A stretch of 25,516 nucleotides of DNA, taken from NCBI RefSeq assembly GCF_018260555.1, contig NZ_JAGLBB010000049.1, positions 1 to 25,516 on the forward strand. The letters run 5' to 3'. Made by a program: the position numbers and the translations under genes. Shown here one piece after another: positions 1 through 7,980 of this stretch; the first letter of the stretch is position 1, and each line of letters opens with the position of its first letter. The DNA is from Deinococcus sp. Lineage in GTDB: Bacteria > Deinococcota > Deinococci > Deinococcales > Deinococcaceae. Under the pieces are notes generated by a model, which was given only the letters and a program-made list of their open reading frames with translations, made no database searches and had not been told where the DNA came from.

Positions 1-820
1 CCTGCTCGGCCCCGGCCTGCACCCCGGCGGCGCGGGCTTCCAGGGCCGTGACCCGGCGGGCGGTGTCCTCGCGGGCCTTCCAGACGCGTTCCTGCTCACG
101 TAGCCGCAGTTGCGCGGCCTGCAAGGTCTCGCGGGCGTCGGTCAGGCGCTCGGCCTCGGCGTCCGTGACTTCCCGCTCGCGCCGCAGCGTGTCGGCCGCC
201 TCGGCGGTCACGCCCGCGTACTCGGAGTCCAGCAGGCCACTCAGGCCCTGCGCTTCGAGTTTCAGAGTTTTGGCGCGGTCCGAGGCGACCCGCTGCATGG
301 CCCCCACGTGATCCAGCCCGGTCAGTTCGCCCAGCAGCGCCTGCCGCTCCTTGCCGGAGCCGTGCAGCACGCGTGAGAACTCGCCCTGCGGCAGCATCAC
401 GCTGCGCGCGAAGGTCCGGAAGTCCAGGCCCACCGCCCGCCGGATGCGTTCGCTGATGCCCTTGGCCCCGCCTTCAGAGAGGTTGGCCCAGCGGCCGTCC
501 GCTTCCAGCTGCTCGAAGCGCACCTCGTTCTCCGCCTGCTTGCGGCCCTTGGTGCGCGACGCCCGGTACGTCACGCCAGCCACCTCGAAGGTCAGGCTGA
601 CCGACAGGCCGCGCTCGCCCTGCGAGATCAGCGCGTCCAGGCCCGACGCGCCCAGCCGCGCCGTCTGCCCGTACAGCGCGAACGTCATGGCGTCCAGCAG
701 GCTGCTCTTACCACTCCCGGTCGGCCCGACCAGCGCGAACAGTTCCAGGTCCCCGAACTCCAGACTGGTGAACTGCCGGAACGCCGTGAACCCCTGCAAC
801 TCCAGTTTGATCGGCTTCAT
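1..820 (-). CDS. sbcC: Exonuclease subunit SbcC, N-terminal part (cut by window edge)
   Basis: SbcC is the SMC/Rad50-like ATPase of the SbcCD nuclease, which processes DNA hairpins and blocked double-strand ends. About 273 residues are visible. Residues 1-22 form the first ABC-ATPase strands (MKPIKLELQGFTAF). The Walker A motif GPTGSGKSS lies at residues 32-40. A Q-loop region with LPQGEF and GSGKERQALL lies near residues 145-165. Beyond about residue 190 the sequence is rich in Glu, Arg, Ala and Leu, as expected for the start of the long coiled coil. The ATG at 818-820 is preceded by GGAGG with a 7-nt spacer, so this start uses a Shine-Dalgarno sequence, unlike sbcD. It lies 88 bp after the sbcD stop on the same strand, and the gap holds a palindromic heptad repeat. 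The C-terminal half with Walker B is outside the window. Confidence 0.95.
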   Translation of the reverse strand, partial: MKPIKLELQGFTAFRQFTSLEFGDLELFALVGPTGSGKSSLLDAMTFALYGQTARLGASGLDALISQGERGLSVSLTFEVAGVTYRASRTKGRKQAENEVRFEQLEADGRWANLSEGGAKGISERIRRAVGLDFRTFARSVMLPQGEFSRVLHGSGKERQALLGELTGLDHVGAMQRVASDRAKTLKLEAQGLSGLLDSEYAGVTAEAADTLRREREVTDAEAERLTDARETLQAAQLRLREQERVWKAREDTARRVTALEARAAGVQAGAEQ

Positions 821-837
821 CGGGGCGCCTCCGGCGT

Positions 838-904
838 GTTGATGGTTGATGGTGGATGGTTGATAGGGGTCAGACCATCAACCATCGACTTTCGACTATC
901 AACC
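838..904. repeat. Palindromic heptad repeat between sbcD and sbcC
   Basis: The left arm (838-868) is made of GGTTGAT-like heptads and the right arm (874-904) of ACCATCA-like heptads (ACCATCA, ACCATCG, ACTTTCG, ACTATCA). The arms are imperfect reverse complements, so the RNA could fold into a long hairpin directly between the sbcD stop and the sbcC Shine-Dalgarno. It could act as a terminator, attenuator or mRNA-stability element; that role is inference. Confidence 0.75.
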
Positions 905-908
905 CTCC

Positions 909-2087
909 TCACGCGCCCTCCTCGGTGCGGGCGAGTTCGTCGGCTTCCAGGAACGCGGCGCGCAGGTCGTCCGGGAGTTCGCCGCGTTTCTCCTGGTGGA
1001 AGCGTTCGTAGAGGTCCATCAGGCTCAGGCCCTCGCGTTTCAGGTCAGGCGTGGCGAGGTCCTCCTGCGCCGCGTCAAGTTCGACAGCCAGGGTGCCGGG
1101 CGCGAGTTTCAGCACGCGGTCTTTCAGGCCGGGCAGGGCGGTGCCGGCGGGGGCACGCACCACGACTTTCAGCAGCCCGCCAAAGTCACTCAGGGCCGCC
1201 AGGCGCGACTCGACGTGTTCCAGATCCACGCGCAGGGTCCGCAGTTCCCGCCCGCTGGCGAGCGGCAGGGCGTGGACCTGGGCGGGCCGCCCGGCCTCGA
1301 CCTCGACAAGGTTCACCTGTTTCTTCTCGCCGGCCTCACCAAAGTCCAGTTGAATGACACTGCCGGGGTAGTACGCGGGCGGCGCGTCGGACACCTGCTG
1401 CGGCTTGTGCACGTGCCCCAGCGCCACGTACTGCGCGCCGGGCGGCAGTTGCAGGCCCGAAAGGGTGTAGCTGTTCGTCAGGTCGAACTGCATGGTGCGC
1501 TCGGAGCCGCTGGGCACCGCGCCGTCCATGGTGGCGTGGCACATCAGCATGTTCACGCTGCTCCCGGTAAAACCTTCGCCCAGGCGGCGCAGGAAAAAGC
1601 CCATGCCCTCGCGGTACTTCTGCCGCCACGCGCCGGTGTCGCCGCCCAGCAGGTCAGCCGCCTTGACCAGCCGCCGCTCGGACAGGTACGGCAGCGCGCC
1701 CACGACCAGCCGCTCGCCGCCGCGCGTCTCGACGGTGCGGATCATGTCGGCCGGGTTTGCGGTGGGCTGCGAGACGACCTGCACGCCCACCCAGCCCAGC
1801 AGCCCGGTAACCGACGCGAGGCGCGCGGCACTGTCGTGGTTCCCGGCGATGACCACGCCCGGAATGCCCTGGTCGCGCAGGCGCAGGAAGAAGTCGAACA
1901 CGGCGGCTTCTGCGTCGGCGCTGGGGTTGCCCGTGTCGAACAGGTCACCGGACACCAGGACCACGTCCGCGCGTTCCGTGCGGGCCAGTCCGGCGATCTC
2001 GGTCAGGGCGTCGTGGACTTCCGGGGTGCGGTCGAAGCCCCGCAGGGATCGCCCGGCATGGAAATCGGCAGTGTGAAGTACGCGCAT
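909..2087 (-). CDS. sbcD: Exonuclease subunit SbcD (Mre11-type nuclease)
   Basis: SbcD is the metallophosphoesterase nuclease subunit of SbcCD (Mre11 homologue), with Mn-dependent exo- and endonuclease activity on DNA ends and hairpins. The 392-residue product has the full set of phosphoesterase motifs: TADFHAG (D8, H10), SGDLFD (D48, D51), GNHD (N83, H84, D85), a later CHATMDGA motif and GHVH. This length is usual for SbcD. An in-frame ATG 69 nt upstream exists, but MRVLHTADFHAG is the typical N-terminus. A -10-like TATTTT lies 8 nt before this ATG with no Shine-Dalgarno, so the transcript is probably leaderless. It is the first gene of an sbcDC operon. Confidence 0.95.
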   Translation of the reverse strand: MRVLHTADFHAGRSLRGFDRTPEVHDALTEIAGLARTERADVVLVSGDLFDTGNPSADAEAAVFDFFLRLRDQGIPGVVIAGNHDSAARLASVTGLLGWVGVQVVSQPTANPADMIRTVETRGGERLVVGALPYLSERRLVKAADLLGGDTGAWRQKYREGMGFFLRRLGEGFTGSSVNMLMCHATMDGAVPSGSERTMQFDLTNSYTLSGLQLPPGAQYVALGHVHKPQQVSDAPPAYYPGSVIQLDFGEAGEKKQVNLVEVEAGRPAQVHALPLASGRELRTLRVDLEHVESRLAALSDFGGLLKVVVRAPAGTALPGLKDRVLKLAPGTLAVELDAAQEDLATPDLKREGLSLMDLYERFHQEKRGELPDDLRAAFLEADELARTEEGA

Positions 2088-2095
2088 CACAGAAA

Positions 2096-2101
2096 AAAAT
2101 A
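2096..2101 (-). promoter_or_regulatory. -10 box of sbcD (leaderless type)
   Basis: On the minus strand the hexamer TATTTT, preceded by TGC (extended -10 form), ends 8 nt before the sbcD ATG. A transcript would begin at or next to the start codon. No good -35 box is visible. Confidence 0.55.
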
Positions 2102-2303
2102 GCATGGAGGGCGCTGAGGCCCGGCCGCGCCTGCATACGGACGCCCGCCGGTGCATACGCCGCCACGGCTACCGAACTGTCATTCCTGGCACCTGCGCGC
2201 CCCTCCCTCCTGTCTGGCTGGCAAAAGGCAGGTGCTGGTGTCTGTCAGCTCGCAAGCCAGCCTGTTACGAGCAGAGAGAAAAGATAGTTACCTGAAAGAC
2301 GCC

Positions 2304-2317
2304 TGAATATGTATTCA
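2304..2317. promoter_or_regulatory. Perfect 6+2+6 palindrome, possible operator
   Basis: TGAATA-TG-TATTCA is a perfect inverted repeat with a 2-nt centre. It sits 14 nt upstream of the possible small ORF at 2332, in a short AT-rich patch. A binding site for a dimeric regulator is possible but unproven. Confidence 0.35.
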
Positions 2318-2331
2318 AAGGGTCATTTATC

Positions 2332-2502
2332 ATGTTTATTTGCTGCAAACACTGCAAAGATACTGGCATGTATAGCAATGATCTGGACCTGTACACCAAA
2401 GCCCGCCTGCGGGAAACGCAGGACGTGGCCCTCTGCCAGCGCCCCGCCCCCGCCCTGAGCCGGTGGGTGCGCCAGGCCGCCCGCCGCCTCCGCCGCCGCT
2501 GA
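2332..2502 (+). CDS. Possible small protein, 56 residues, unknown
   Basis: I do not recognise this ORF. It begins MFICCKHCKDTGMYSNDLDL, with three cysteines in CCKHC, and ends in a strongly basic tail (RQAARRLRRR) after a middle section with LRETQDVALCQR. The second half looks like a short amphipathic basic helix. A weak AAAGGG lies about 8 nt before the ATG; a second in-frame ATG is codon 13. The first third is AT-rich and the rest uses GC-ending codons typical of this genome, which suggests that the part from Met13 is the more likely coding piece. It ends where the 19-bp tandem repeat begins. It could be a real small protein or a chance ORF. Confidence 0.35.
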   Translation: MFICCKHCKDTGMYSNDLDLYTKARLRETQDVALCQRPAPALSRWVRQAARRLRRR

Positions 2503-2570
2503 ACCCGGCCCACCCGCTGAAACCCTGCCCACCCGCTGAAACCCGGCCCACCCGCTGAACCCGGCCCAGC
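2497..2570. repeat. 19-bp tandem repeat, about 3.5 copies
   Basis: The unit CCCACCCGCTGAAACCCGG is repeated at a period of 19, 19 and 18 bp, with partial copies at both ends. It lies between the possible small ORF and the recD2 promoter. It reads CT-rich on the plus strand and GGGT-rich on the minus strand. Function unknown. Confidence 0.8.
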
Positions 2571-2673
2571 CTCCCCGGCTGCGCAGGCCATAACCGCCAG
2601 TCAAGGAGTCGGGTTTGACACTGACCAGCTCCCGTATCCCGTTTTGTTCATGACGGAATGGGCCGGGCCTTGC

Positions 2674-2679
2674 TATGCT
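2674..2679 (+). promoter_or_regulatory. -10 box of recD2 (leaderless type)
   Basis: TGC-TATGCT (extended -10) ends 8 nt before the recD2 ATG. The same TGCTATGCT occurs ahead of rnpB. No Shine-Dalgarno lies between it and the start codon. Confidence 0.6.
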
Positions 2680-2687
2680 GCTGGTCT

Positions 2688-4823
2688 ATGTCGTTTTCCT
2701 CTGCTGCCGAGACTTTCCGCGTGTCCGGCGGTGTGAACAGGGTGCGGTTCCGTTCAGATTCGGGTTTCACGGTTATGACCGCCCGCATCCGCAACGAGGA
2801 GGGCGAGGACCCGGACGCCACCGTGATCGGCGTGATGCCGCCCCTGGAGGCCGGGGACACCTTCAGCGCCGACGTCTCCATGGAGGAGCACCGCGAGTAC
2901 GGCTACCAGTACCGCGTGCTGAACCTCGTGCTGGAGGCGCAGCCTGCCGACCTGACCGAGGCGGGCATCGCCGCGTACCTGGAAGCGCGGGTGGGCGGCG
3001 TGGGCAAGGTGCTGGCCGGGCGCATCGCCGGGATGTTCGGCGCGGCGACCTTCGACATCCTGGAGAACGACCCGGACCGGTTGCTGCAGGTGCCGGGCGT
3101 GACGGCCAGCACGCTGCACAAGATGACGTCCAGCTGGTCGCAGCAGGGCCTGGAACGCCGCCTGCTCGCGGGGTTGCAGGGCCTGGGCCTGAGCATCTCG
3201 CAGGCGCAGCGGGTCGTGAAGCACTTTGGAGAGGCGGCGTTAGAACGCCTGCAATCGGACCTGTTCGTGCTGACCGAGGTCGAGGGCATCGGGTTTCTCA
3301 CCGCCGACAAGCTGTGGCAGGCGCGGGGCGGCACCCTCGACGACCCGCGCCGCCTGACGGCCGCCGCCGTGTACACCCTGCAACAGGCCGCGCAGCAGGG
3401 CGGGCACTCGTTCCTGCCGCGTGCGCGCGCGGAGCGGGGCGTGGCGCACTACACCCGCGTGACGCCCGCCCAGGCGCGGCTGGCCGTGGAGACCGCCGTG
3501 GAACTGGGCCGCCTGAGCGACGACACGCCGCCGCTGCTGGACACGCAGGACGCGCTGCACGATTCCAGCCGCATCTACCTGCCGCCCACCCTGCGCGCCG
3601 AGAAGAAACTCGCGGGCCTGATCCGCACCCTGATCGCCACGCCCCCCGCCGGCGAGCGGTGGGCCGTTCCCAGGGGCGCGGCCAGGGACCTGTCCGCCGA
3701 GCAGGCGGGTGTGCTGGACCTGCTCGGAGAGCACCGGCTGGTCGTCCTGACCGGCGGGCCCGGCACCGGCAAGAGCACCACCACCCGCGCGGTCGCGGAC
3801 CTCGCCGAGAGCCTGGGCCTGGAAGTCGGCCTGTGCGCCCCGACCGGCAAGGCCGCCCGCCGCCTGGGCGAGGTGACGGGCCGCACGGCGAGCACCATTC
3901 ACCGCCTGCTCGGCTACGGCCCGGCAGGCTTCCGGCACAACCACCTGGAACCTGCCCCCTACGACCTGCTGATCGTCGATGAGGTCAGCATGTGCGGCGA
4001 CGGCCTGATGCTCTCGCTGCTCTCGGCAGTCGCGCCGGGCGCGCGGGTGCTGCTCGTCGGCGACACTGACCAGCTCCCCCCGGTGGACGCCGGGCTGCCC
4101 CTGCACGCCCTGACGCAGACCGCGCCCACCGTGCGCCTCACGCAGGTGTACCGTCAGGCGGCCGAGAACCCCATCATCCGCGCCGCGCACGGCCTGCTCC
4201 AGGGTCAGGCTCCGCAGTGGGGCGACCCGCGCCTGAACATCACGGAAACCGAGCCGGATGTCGGCGCGCGCCGCGTGGCGCTGCTCGTCCGCGACCTGGG
4301 CGGCCCCACGCAGGTACAGGTGCTGACGCCCATGCGCAAGGGACCGCTGGGCGTGGACATGCTCAACCACCACCTGCAGGGCCTGTTCAATCCCGGCGAG
4401 GGCGGCGTGCGCATCGCCGACGCCCACGCCCGGCCCGGTGACGTGGTCGTGCAGACCAGGAACGACTACACCAACGAGGTCTTCAACGGCACGGTCGGCA
4501 CGGTCCTGAAAGCCGACGGGTCCCGCCTGACCGTGGATTTCGACGGGAACATCGTGGAACTCGCCGGGGCGGAACTGTTCAACCTGCAACTCGGGTACGC
4601 GCTGACCGTGCACCGCGCGCAGGGCAGCGAGTGGGACACCGTGCTGGGCGTGCTGCACGAGGCACACATGCCCATGCTCAGTCGCAACCTGGTGTACACC
4701 GCCCTGACCCGCGCCCGCGAACGCTTCTTCGCGGTCGGGTCCGGCAGCGCGTGGCAGCGGGCCGCCGGCCGCCAGCGCGAGGAGCGGCACACGGCGCTGC
4801 TGGAACGCATCCGCGCCCGCTGA
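2688..4823 (+). CDS. recD2: RecD2-type ATP-dependent DNA helicase
   Basis: RecD2 is a superfamily 1B 5'-3' DNA helicase found in bacteria without RecBC; the D. radiodurans protein is a well-studied member of about 715 residues. This one has 711 residues. An N-terminal domain with two helix-hairpin-helix-like segments (VGGVGKVLAGRIAGMFG near residue 105 and VPGVTAS) precedes the motor. Walker A is LTGGPGTGKSTTT (K362), the Walker B motif is LLIVDEVSM near residue 430, GDTDQLPPV follows near 460, and the C-terminal motor has LTVHRAQGSEWDTV near 640 and LVYTALTRAR. I chose the ATG at 2688 (MSFSSAAETF) rather than the in-frame ATG at 2658, because the latter lies upstream of the -10 box at 2674. 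It stands alone and is divergent from sbcD, another end-processing gene. Confidence 0.95.
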   Translation: MSFSSAAETFRVSGGVNRVRFRSDSGFTVMTARIRNEEGEDPDATVIGVMPPLEAGDTFSADVSMEEHREYGYQYRVLNLVLEAQPADLTEAGIAAYLEARVGGVGKVLAGRIAGMFGAATFDILENDPDRLLQVPGVTASTLHKMTSSWSQQGLERRLLAGLQGLGLSISQAQRVVKHFGEAALERLQSDLFVLTEVEGIGFLTADKLWQARGGTLDDPRRLTAAAVYTLQQAAQQGGHSFLPRARAERGVAHYTRVTPAQARLAVETAVELGRLSDDTPPLLDTQDALHDSSRIYLPPTLRAEKKLAGLIRTLIATPPAGERWAVPRGAARDLSAEQAGVLDLLGEHRLVVLTGGPGTGKSTTTRAVADLAESLGLEVGLCAPTGKAARRLGEVTGRTASTIHRLLGYGPAGFRHNHLEPAPYDLLIVDEVSMCGDGLMLSLLSAVAPGARVLLVGDTDQLPPVDAGLPLHALTQTAPTVRLTQVYRQAAENPIIRAAHGLLQGQAPQWGDPRLNITETEPDVGARRVALLVRDLGGPTQVQVLTPMRKGPLGVDMLNHHLQGLFNPGEGGVRIADAHARPGDVVVQTRNDYTNEVFNGTVGTVLKADGSRLTVDFDGNIVELAGAELFNLQLGYALTVHRAQGSEWDTVLGVLHEAHMPMLSRNLVYTALTRARERFFAVGSGSAWQRAAGRQREERHTALLERIRAR

Positions 4824-4896
4824 CGCAGGGTCCGCAACGCCCACGTCGGCTCCCATCGGCGCCCGGTCGTCAAGCGGACCAGTCATCCTACGCGGC

Positions 4897-4968
4897 CTCC
4901 GATTGAGGGGTCTACAGTTGATTCGGGACAGTTCCGAAGCAATCCGGGTGAAACAAACGGAATCCGTG
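4897..4968 (-). repeat. Dispersed intergenic repeat, short derivative (copy D)
   Basis: On the minus strand this contains ACGGATTCCGTTTGTTTC, identical to the 5' end of the full copy at 18424. It then has CGGATTGCTTCGGAACTGTC, which matches the short copy at 22551 with few changes. The far end is degenerate. It occupies much of the 244-bp gap between recD2 and the pilin operon. Confidence 0.6.
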
Positions 4969-5054
4969 CGACAGAACTGTCACTGAATGTCATACGTAGT
5001 TGAGGATGTTCACAATCCCCGGATTGGGGGGTGAGATTTTTCTCATTCTCGGGC

Positions 5055-5060
5055 CATACT
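5055..5060 (+). promoter_or_regulatory. -10 box of the pilin operon (leaderless type)
   Basis: CATACT ends 7 nt before the ATG at 5068. No Shine-Dalgarno is seen. The -35 region is not clear. Confidence 0.45.
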
Positions 5061-5067
5061 GTGAGAT

Positions 5068-7071
5068 ATGCGGCCATCAGATCGTACCCAGGGCGCGACC
5101 CTCATCGTGTCGCTGCTGTTCGTCATGCTGATCCTGGCCGTGATCATGAGCGTCACTGCTCAGGTCACGCTCGCCGCCCGGCGCTCCAGCGTCGATCAGG
5201 ACGCCATCCTGCGTGCCCAGTTTGCCGCCGAGTCCGGCGCGGCGCGCGTGCAGGCCCGGCTGCGCGTCATGGGCGGCCTGCTCAGCGGTGCCAGTCTGCC
5301 TCCGGACGGCGCGCAGGTTCTGAGCGACCTCGCCGCGCTGTGCGGGCTGAGCAGCCTGCCCACTGCCGCTGACGGCGCGACCCTCTGCACCCTGAACCCC
5401 ACGACCGGCCTGAACAGTGCCGGCGGCGGCGTGAACTCCCGCGTGGCCCTGCTCGTGAACGCCGTGGGTCAGCAGGCCTTCATGGACGCTGGCATCACCG
5501 GCGCGACCCCCGAGGTCCGCAGCCGCTTCTGGTCCGACCTGTTCTCCGGCACGCAGGGCGTCCCCCTGAACGGGGATCAGGACGCCTCCACGTACGCCGT
5601 CAGTTACGGCCTGAAACCCCTGGCCGTCATCCGCGACAGCGCCACCCAGTACCGCCTGACGTTCGAGGTTCCCGACGTGACCATCACGGGCCGCGCTGGA
5701 ACGGCCACCCGCACGGTCCGGGTGCGCTCGAACCTGCCCACCCTGAACCTGACCGTCAGCCAGCCTTCCCTGGCGCCCTACGCCCTGCTCACCAACCACC
5801 ACTTCAACAGCGCCGACGCCGAGGACGCCCAGAACCGTATCACCTTCACCAGCCGGACTTTGTTCAGCGGTCCCGTGCACACCAACCAGCAGTTCAGGTT
5901 CGAGGGTAAACCCTGGTTCGGGGGGGCCGTCACCAGCGCCGGATGCCCCGCCAACACCCTGGGGCCGCAGTGCGACGCCGTCAGCAAGCCCGCCGCGCAG
6001 CCCGGCGCGTACTTCGCCGGGGTAGAACGCAGAGTCGACGACATGCAACCCAGCCGCGATGCCCCCACCGAATGCGCCAGCGGCGATAGAGCCTGCGCCG
6101 CCAACCCGCAAGTGCAACCCACCTTCGCGGCGGGCGTGAACTGGGACTCACCAGTCCTGCCACTGCCCATTAGTGGCAATAACCAGCAGGCAGCGGCGCA
6201 GTCGGGCGGGATCGCCATTGCCGGGAGCGTGAGCAGCCTCAGCCTGTACCGCGACACGGTCGCCGGGCAGGACGTGCAGCGGCTCAGCTTCACCAGAAAC
6301 GTGAACGGCACGCCCGTCACCACCCAGCTGGCCTTCGGCACGGACCGCCGGTTGCGCATCCTTGCCCCCGGCGGCAGCTGGCAGGACGCCACCCGTAACC
6401 CGGACGGCACCTTCGCGCCCGGCACGCCCGCCGCTGGCTTCAACGGCGTGATCTACGTCGGCGGGAACGTCGGCAGCCTGAATGCCGGGCCGAATGCTGC
6501 GGCTGGCGCGGCCGTCGCTCCCTTCGCCGGCTTGACCCTGGCTGCCGACGGCGACATCGACATCACCAGCGACCTGCGCTACGCCGAGCCGCCGTGCAGC
6601 GGCGCGCACACCCGCAACGCGGACGGCACCGTCACGCCCGCCCCCTGCACCAACCTGAACGCGCAGAACATCCTGGGCATCTACGCCAGCCAGGGCAACG
6701 TGAATCTCATCCGCCCCGGTAACGGCAGGGCCACGGAACTCGGGAACAACCCCACCATCCACGCCGTCCTGATGGCCGGACAGGGCGCCGTGCAGGTCGG
6801 TGGGTTTGATAGGGGCAGCGCCCTGGGGAACGTCAACCTGATCGGCGGCGTCATCGAGAACTATTACGGCGCGTTCGGGACCACCAGTGGCGACGTGCAG
6901 CAGACCGGGTACGGCCGTAATTTCGTGTTCGACCCGCGCACCCTGGCCGGGCTGCGCCCCCCGTACTTCCCCACTGCGGCAACCTGGACGGTCGGCCTGT
7001 ACGACGGCGCCACCCCCGTCCCCGAACCCCGGTTGCGCGGCGACACCGTCAGCACGGCAGGCACCCGGTGA
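5068..7071 (+). CDS. PilX/GspK-like large minor pilin protein
   Basis: The 667-residue protein begins MRPSDRTQGATLIVSLLFVM. This is a short basic leader, a prepilin-like Gly9 cleavage point and a hydrophobic helix to about residue 31. Position +5 after Gly9 is Val, not the Glu of ordinary pilins, as seen in tip subunits such as GspK; the RAQFAAESGAARVQARL segment that follows resembles PilX N-termini. The remainder is a long Gly/Ala/Asn/Thr-rich region with repeated short beta-type segments (for example GVIYVGGNVGSLN), suggesting an extended beta-rich exported domain, possibly the DUF4900 type found in Deinococcus. It is far longer than a typical PilX (about 200 residues). It is the first gene of the operon and overlaps the next by 4 nt (GTGA). 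Confidence 0.8.
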   Translation: MRPSDRTQGATLIVSLLFVMLILAVIMSVTAQVTLAARRSSVDQDAILRAQFAAESGAARVQARLRVMGGLLSGASLPPDGAQVLSDLAALCGLSSLPTAADGATLCTLNPTTGLNSAGGGVNSRVALLVNAVGQQAFMDAGITGATPEVRSRFWSDLFSGTQGVPLNGDQDASTYAVSYGLKPLAVIRDSATQYRLTFEVPDVTITGRAGTATRTVRVRSNLPTLNLTVSQPSLAPYALLTNHHFNSADAEDAQNRITFTSRTLFSGPVHTNQQFRFEGKPWFGGAVTSAGCPANTLGPQCDAVSKPAAQPGAYFAGVERRVDDMQPSRDAPTECASGDRACAANPQVQPTFAAGVNWDSPVLPLPISGNNQQAAAQSGGIAIAGSVSSLSLYRDTVAGQDVQRLSFTRNVNGTPVTTQLAFGTDRRLRILAPGGSWQDATRNPDGTFAPGTPAAGFNGVIYVGGNVGSLNAGPNAAAGAAVAPFAGLTLAADGDIDITSDLRYAEPPCSGAHTRNADGTVTPAPCTNLNAQNILGIYASQGNVNLIRPGNGRATELGNNPTIHAVLMAGQGAVQVGGFDRGSALGNVNLIGGVIENYYGAFGTTSGDVQQTGYGRNFVFDPRTLAGLRPPYFPTAATWTVGLYDGATPVPEPRLRGDTVSTAGTR

Positions 7072-7529
7072 TTCCCGCACACCCCCGCGCCCGGCAGGCC
7101 GGATTCACGCTGCTGGAACTGCTGCTCGTCATGAGCATCCTGGCCATCGTGGCGGGCCTGTTCGGGTTCGCGCTGCTCGGCACGTACCGCGCCAATCAGG
7201 TGCGCGAGGCCGCCTCGCAACTGACCGGCGATCTGCGTCAGGCCCGCAGCGAGGCCCTAAAAACCGGGCAGTCCGCCAGTGTCACGGTCGCCGCCAACTC
7301 ATCCACGTACACCTTGACCCGCGCTGGAACGCCGCAGACGCGCACGCTGCCCGGCGGGGTCACGCTGACCGGCGTGGTGGGTCTCAACAATATCGTGTAC
7401 GTCGCCCCAACCGGCACGACCAGCGGTAATGGCACCACCTGGACCCTCACCAGCCTGGGCGGGACGCACAGCCTGAAGGTCAAGGTCGTTGGAATCACCG
7501 GAAAGGTCATGATCGATGCAACGAACTAA
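7068..7529 (+). CDS. GspH/FimT-type minor pseudopilin
   Basis: The 153-residue protein has a class III signal sequence RQAGFTLLELLLVMSILAIV. Prepilin peptidase would cut after Gly12, leaving Phe13 and Glu17 at +1 and +5, followed by the hydrophobic assembly helix. The globular part (AASQLTGDLRQARSEALKTGQ, then a beta-rich tail) matches the GspH/FimT family, which helps start pilus assembly. The GTG start at 7068 overlaps the stop of the gene before it, so the two are probably translationally coupled. The next gene starts 14 nt before this one ends. Confidence 0.88.
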   Translation: MIPAHPRARQAGFTLLELLLVMSILAIVAGLFGFALLGTYRANQVREAASQLTGDLRQARSEALKTGQSASVTVAANSSTYTLTRAGTPQTRTLPGGVTLTGVVGLNNIVYVAPTGTTSGNGTTWTLTSLGGTHSLKVKVVGITGKVMIDATN

Positions 7530-7980
7530 CCGCACCCAGACCACGCCCACGCAGACCAGCCAAACGCCAGCCAGCCACACCCAGGGCTTCACGATCATCG
7601 AGGTGCTCGTGGCCGTGTTCCTGACCAGCGTGATCGCCCTGGTCGTCCTGACCCCCCTGACCGGCTTTTTCGGCCTGACGCGCCGCAGCAACCAGCAGGT
7701 CACCGCCACGCAACAGGCGCAGCAGGTCATCGAGGCCGTGCGCGGTGACTGGCTCAGCGTCGTCAACTACGACCAGCGCTGCGCCACGCAGCCCATCCCG
7801 GCCACCGCGCAGGTCACCCTGACCAACCTCGACGTGAACGGAAACTCCACCGGCACCCCCGACCTGAACGCCACCTGCGGCAGCAACCCACCGGACACGG
7901 CGCCCGTGCGGCGCATCAACGTGCAGGTCACGCTGGGCGGCGCGACCTCCAGCCTCAGCGTGGATGTGGCCCGGCCATGA
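7516..7980 (+). CDS. PilV-like minor pilin
   Basis: The 154-residue protein has a 24-residue Thr/Gln-rich leader, cleavage after Gly24, then FTIIEVLVAVFLTSVIALVV with Glu29 at +5. The globular part contains QQVIEAVRGDW and CATQ and ends in a beta-rich tail. This fits the PilV/GspI type of minor pilin. Its ATG lies inside the end of the preceding gene, preceded by GGAAAGG about 9 nt upstream. It ends in an ATGA overlap with the next gene. Confidence 0.85.
   Translation: MQRTNRTQTTPTQTSQTPASHTQGFTIIEVLVAVFLTSVIALVVLTPLTGFFGLTRRSNQQVTATQQAQQVIEAVRGDWLSVVNYDQRCATQPIPATAQVTLTNLDVNGNSTGTPDLNATCGSNPPDTAPVRRINVQVTLGGATSSLSVDVARP

Larger units (their letters stand above)
2088..2687. other. sbcD-recD2 divergent intergenic region, 600 bp
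   Basis: This gap lies between divergently transcribed sbcD and recD2. It holds the sbcD -10 box, two copies of GCATACG near 2133 and 2153, a possible long-range inverted repeat (GGCTGGC at 2215-2221, GCCAGCC at 2254-2260), a locally AT-rich stretch around 2280-2400 with a palindrome, a possible small ORF, a 19-bp tandem repeat and the recD2 promoter. I looked for the palindromic radiation/desiccation response motif (TTATG...CATAA type) near both repair genes and found no convincing copy. Confidence 0.6.

Noticed and set aside
48..842. Plus-strand frames opposite sbcC
   Set aside because: They are Arg/Ser-rich antisense shadows of a clear sbcC frame, as commonly seen in GC-rich genomes.
2215..2260. 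GGCTGGC...GCCAGCC inverted repeat as a terminator
   Set aside because: The loop is over 30 nt and there is no T-run; the pairing is too weak to call a terminator.
2088..2687. Radiation/desiccation response motif near sbcD and recD2
   Set aside because: I searched by eye for the TTATG...CATAA palindrome and found no acceptable match; the TGAATA-TG-TATTCA palindrome is a different sequence.
3240..4886. 548-codon minus-strand frame opposite recD2
   Set aside because: It is His/Gln/Val/Gly-rich antisense sequence without domain motifs; recD2 on the plus strand has the full helicase motif set.
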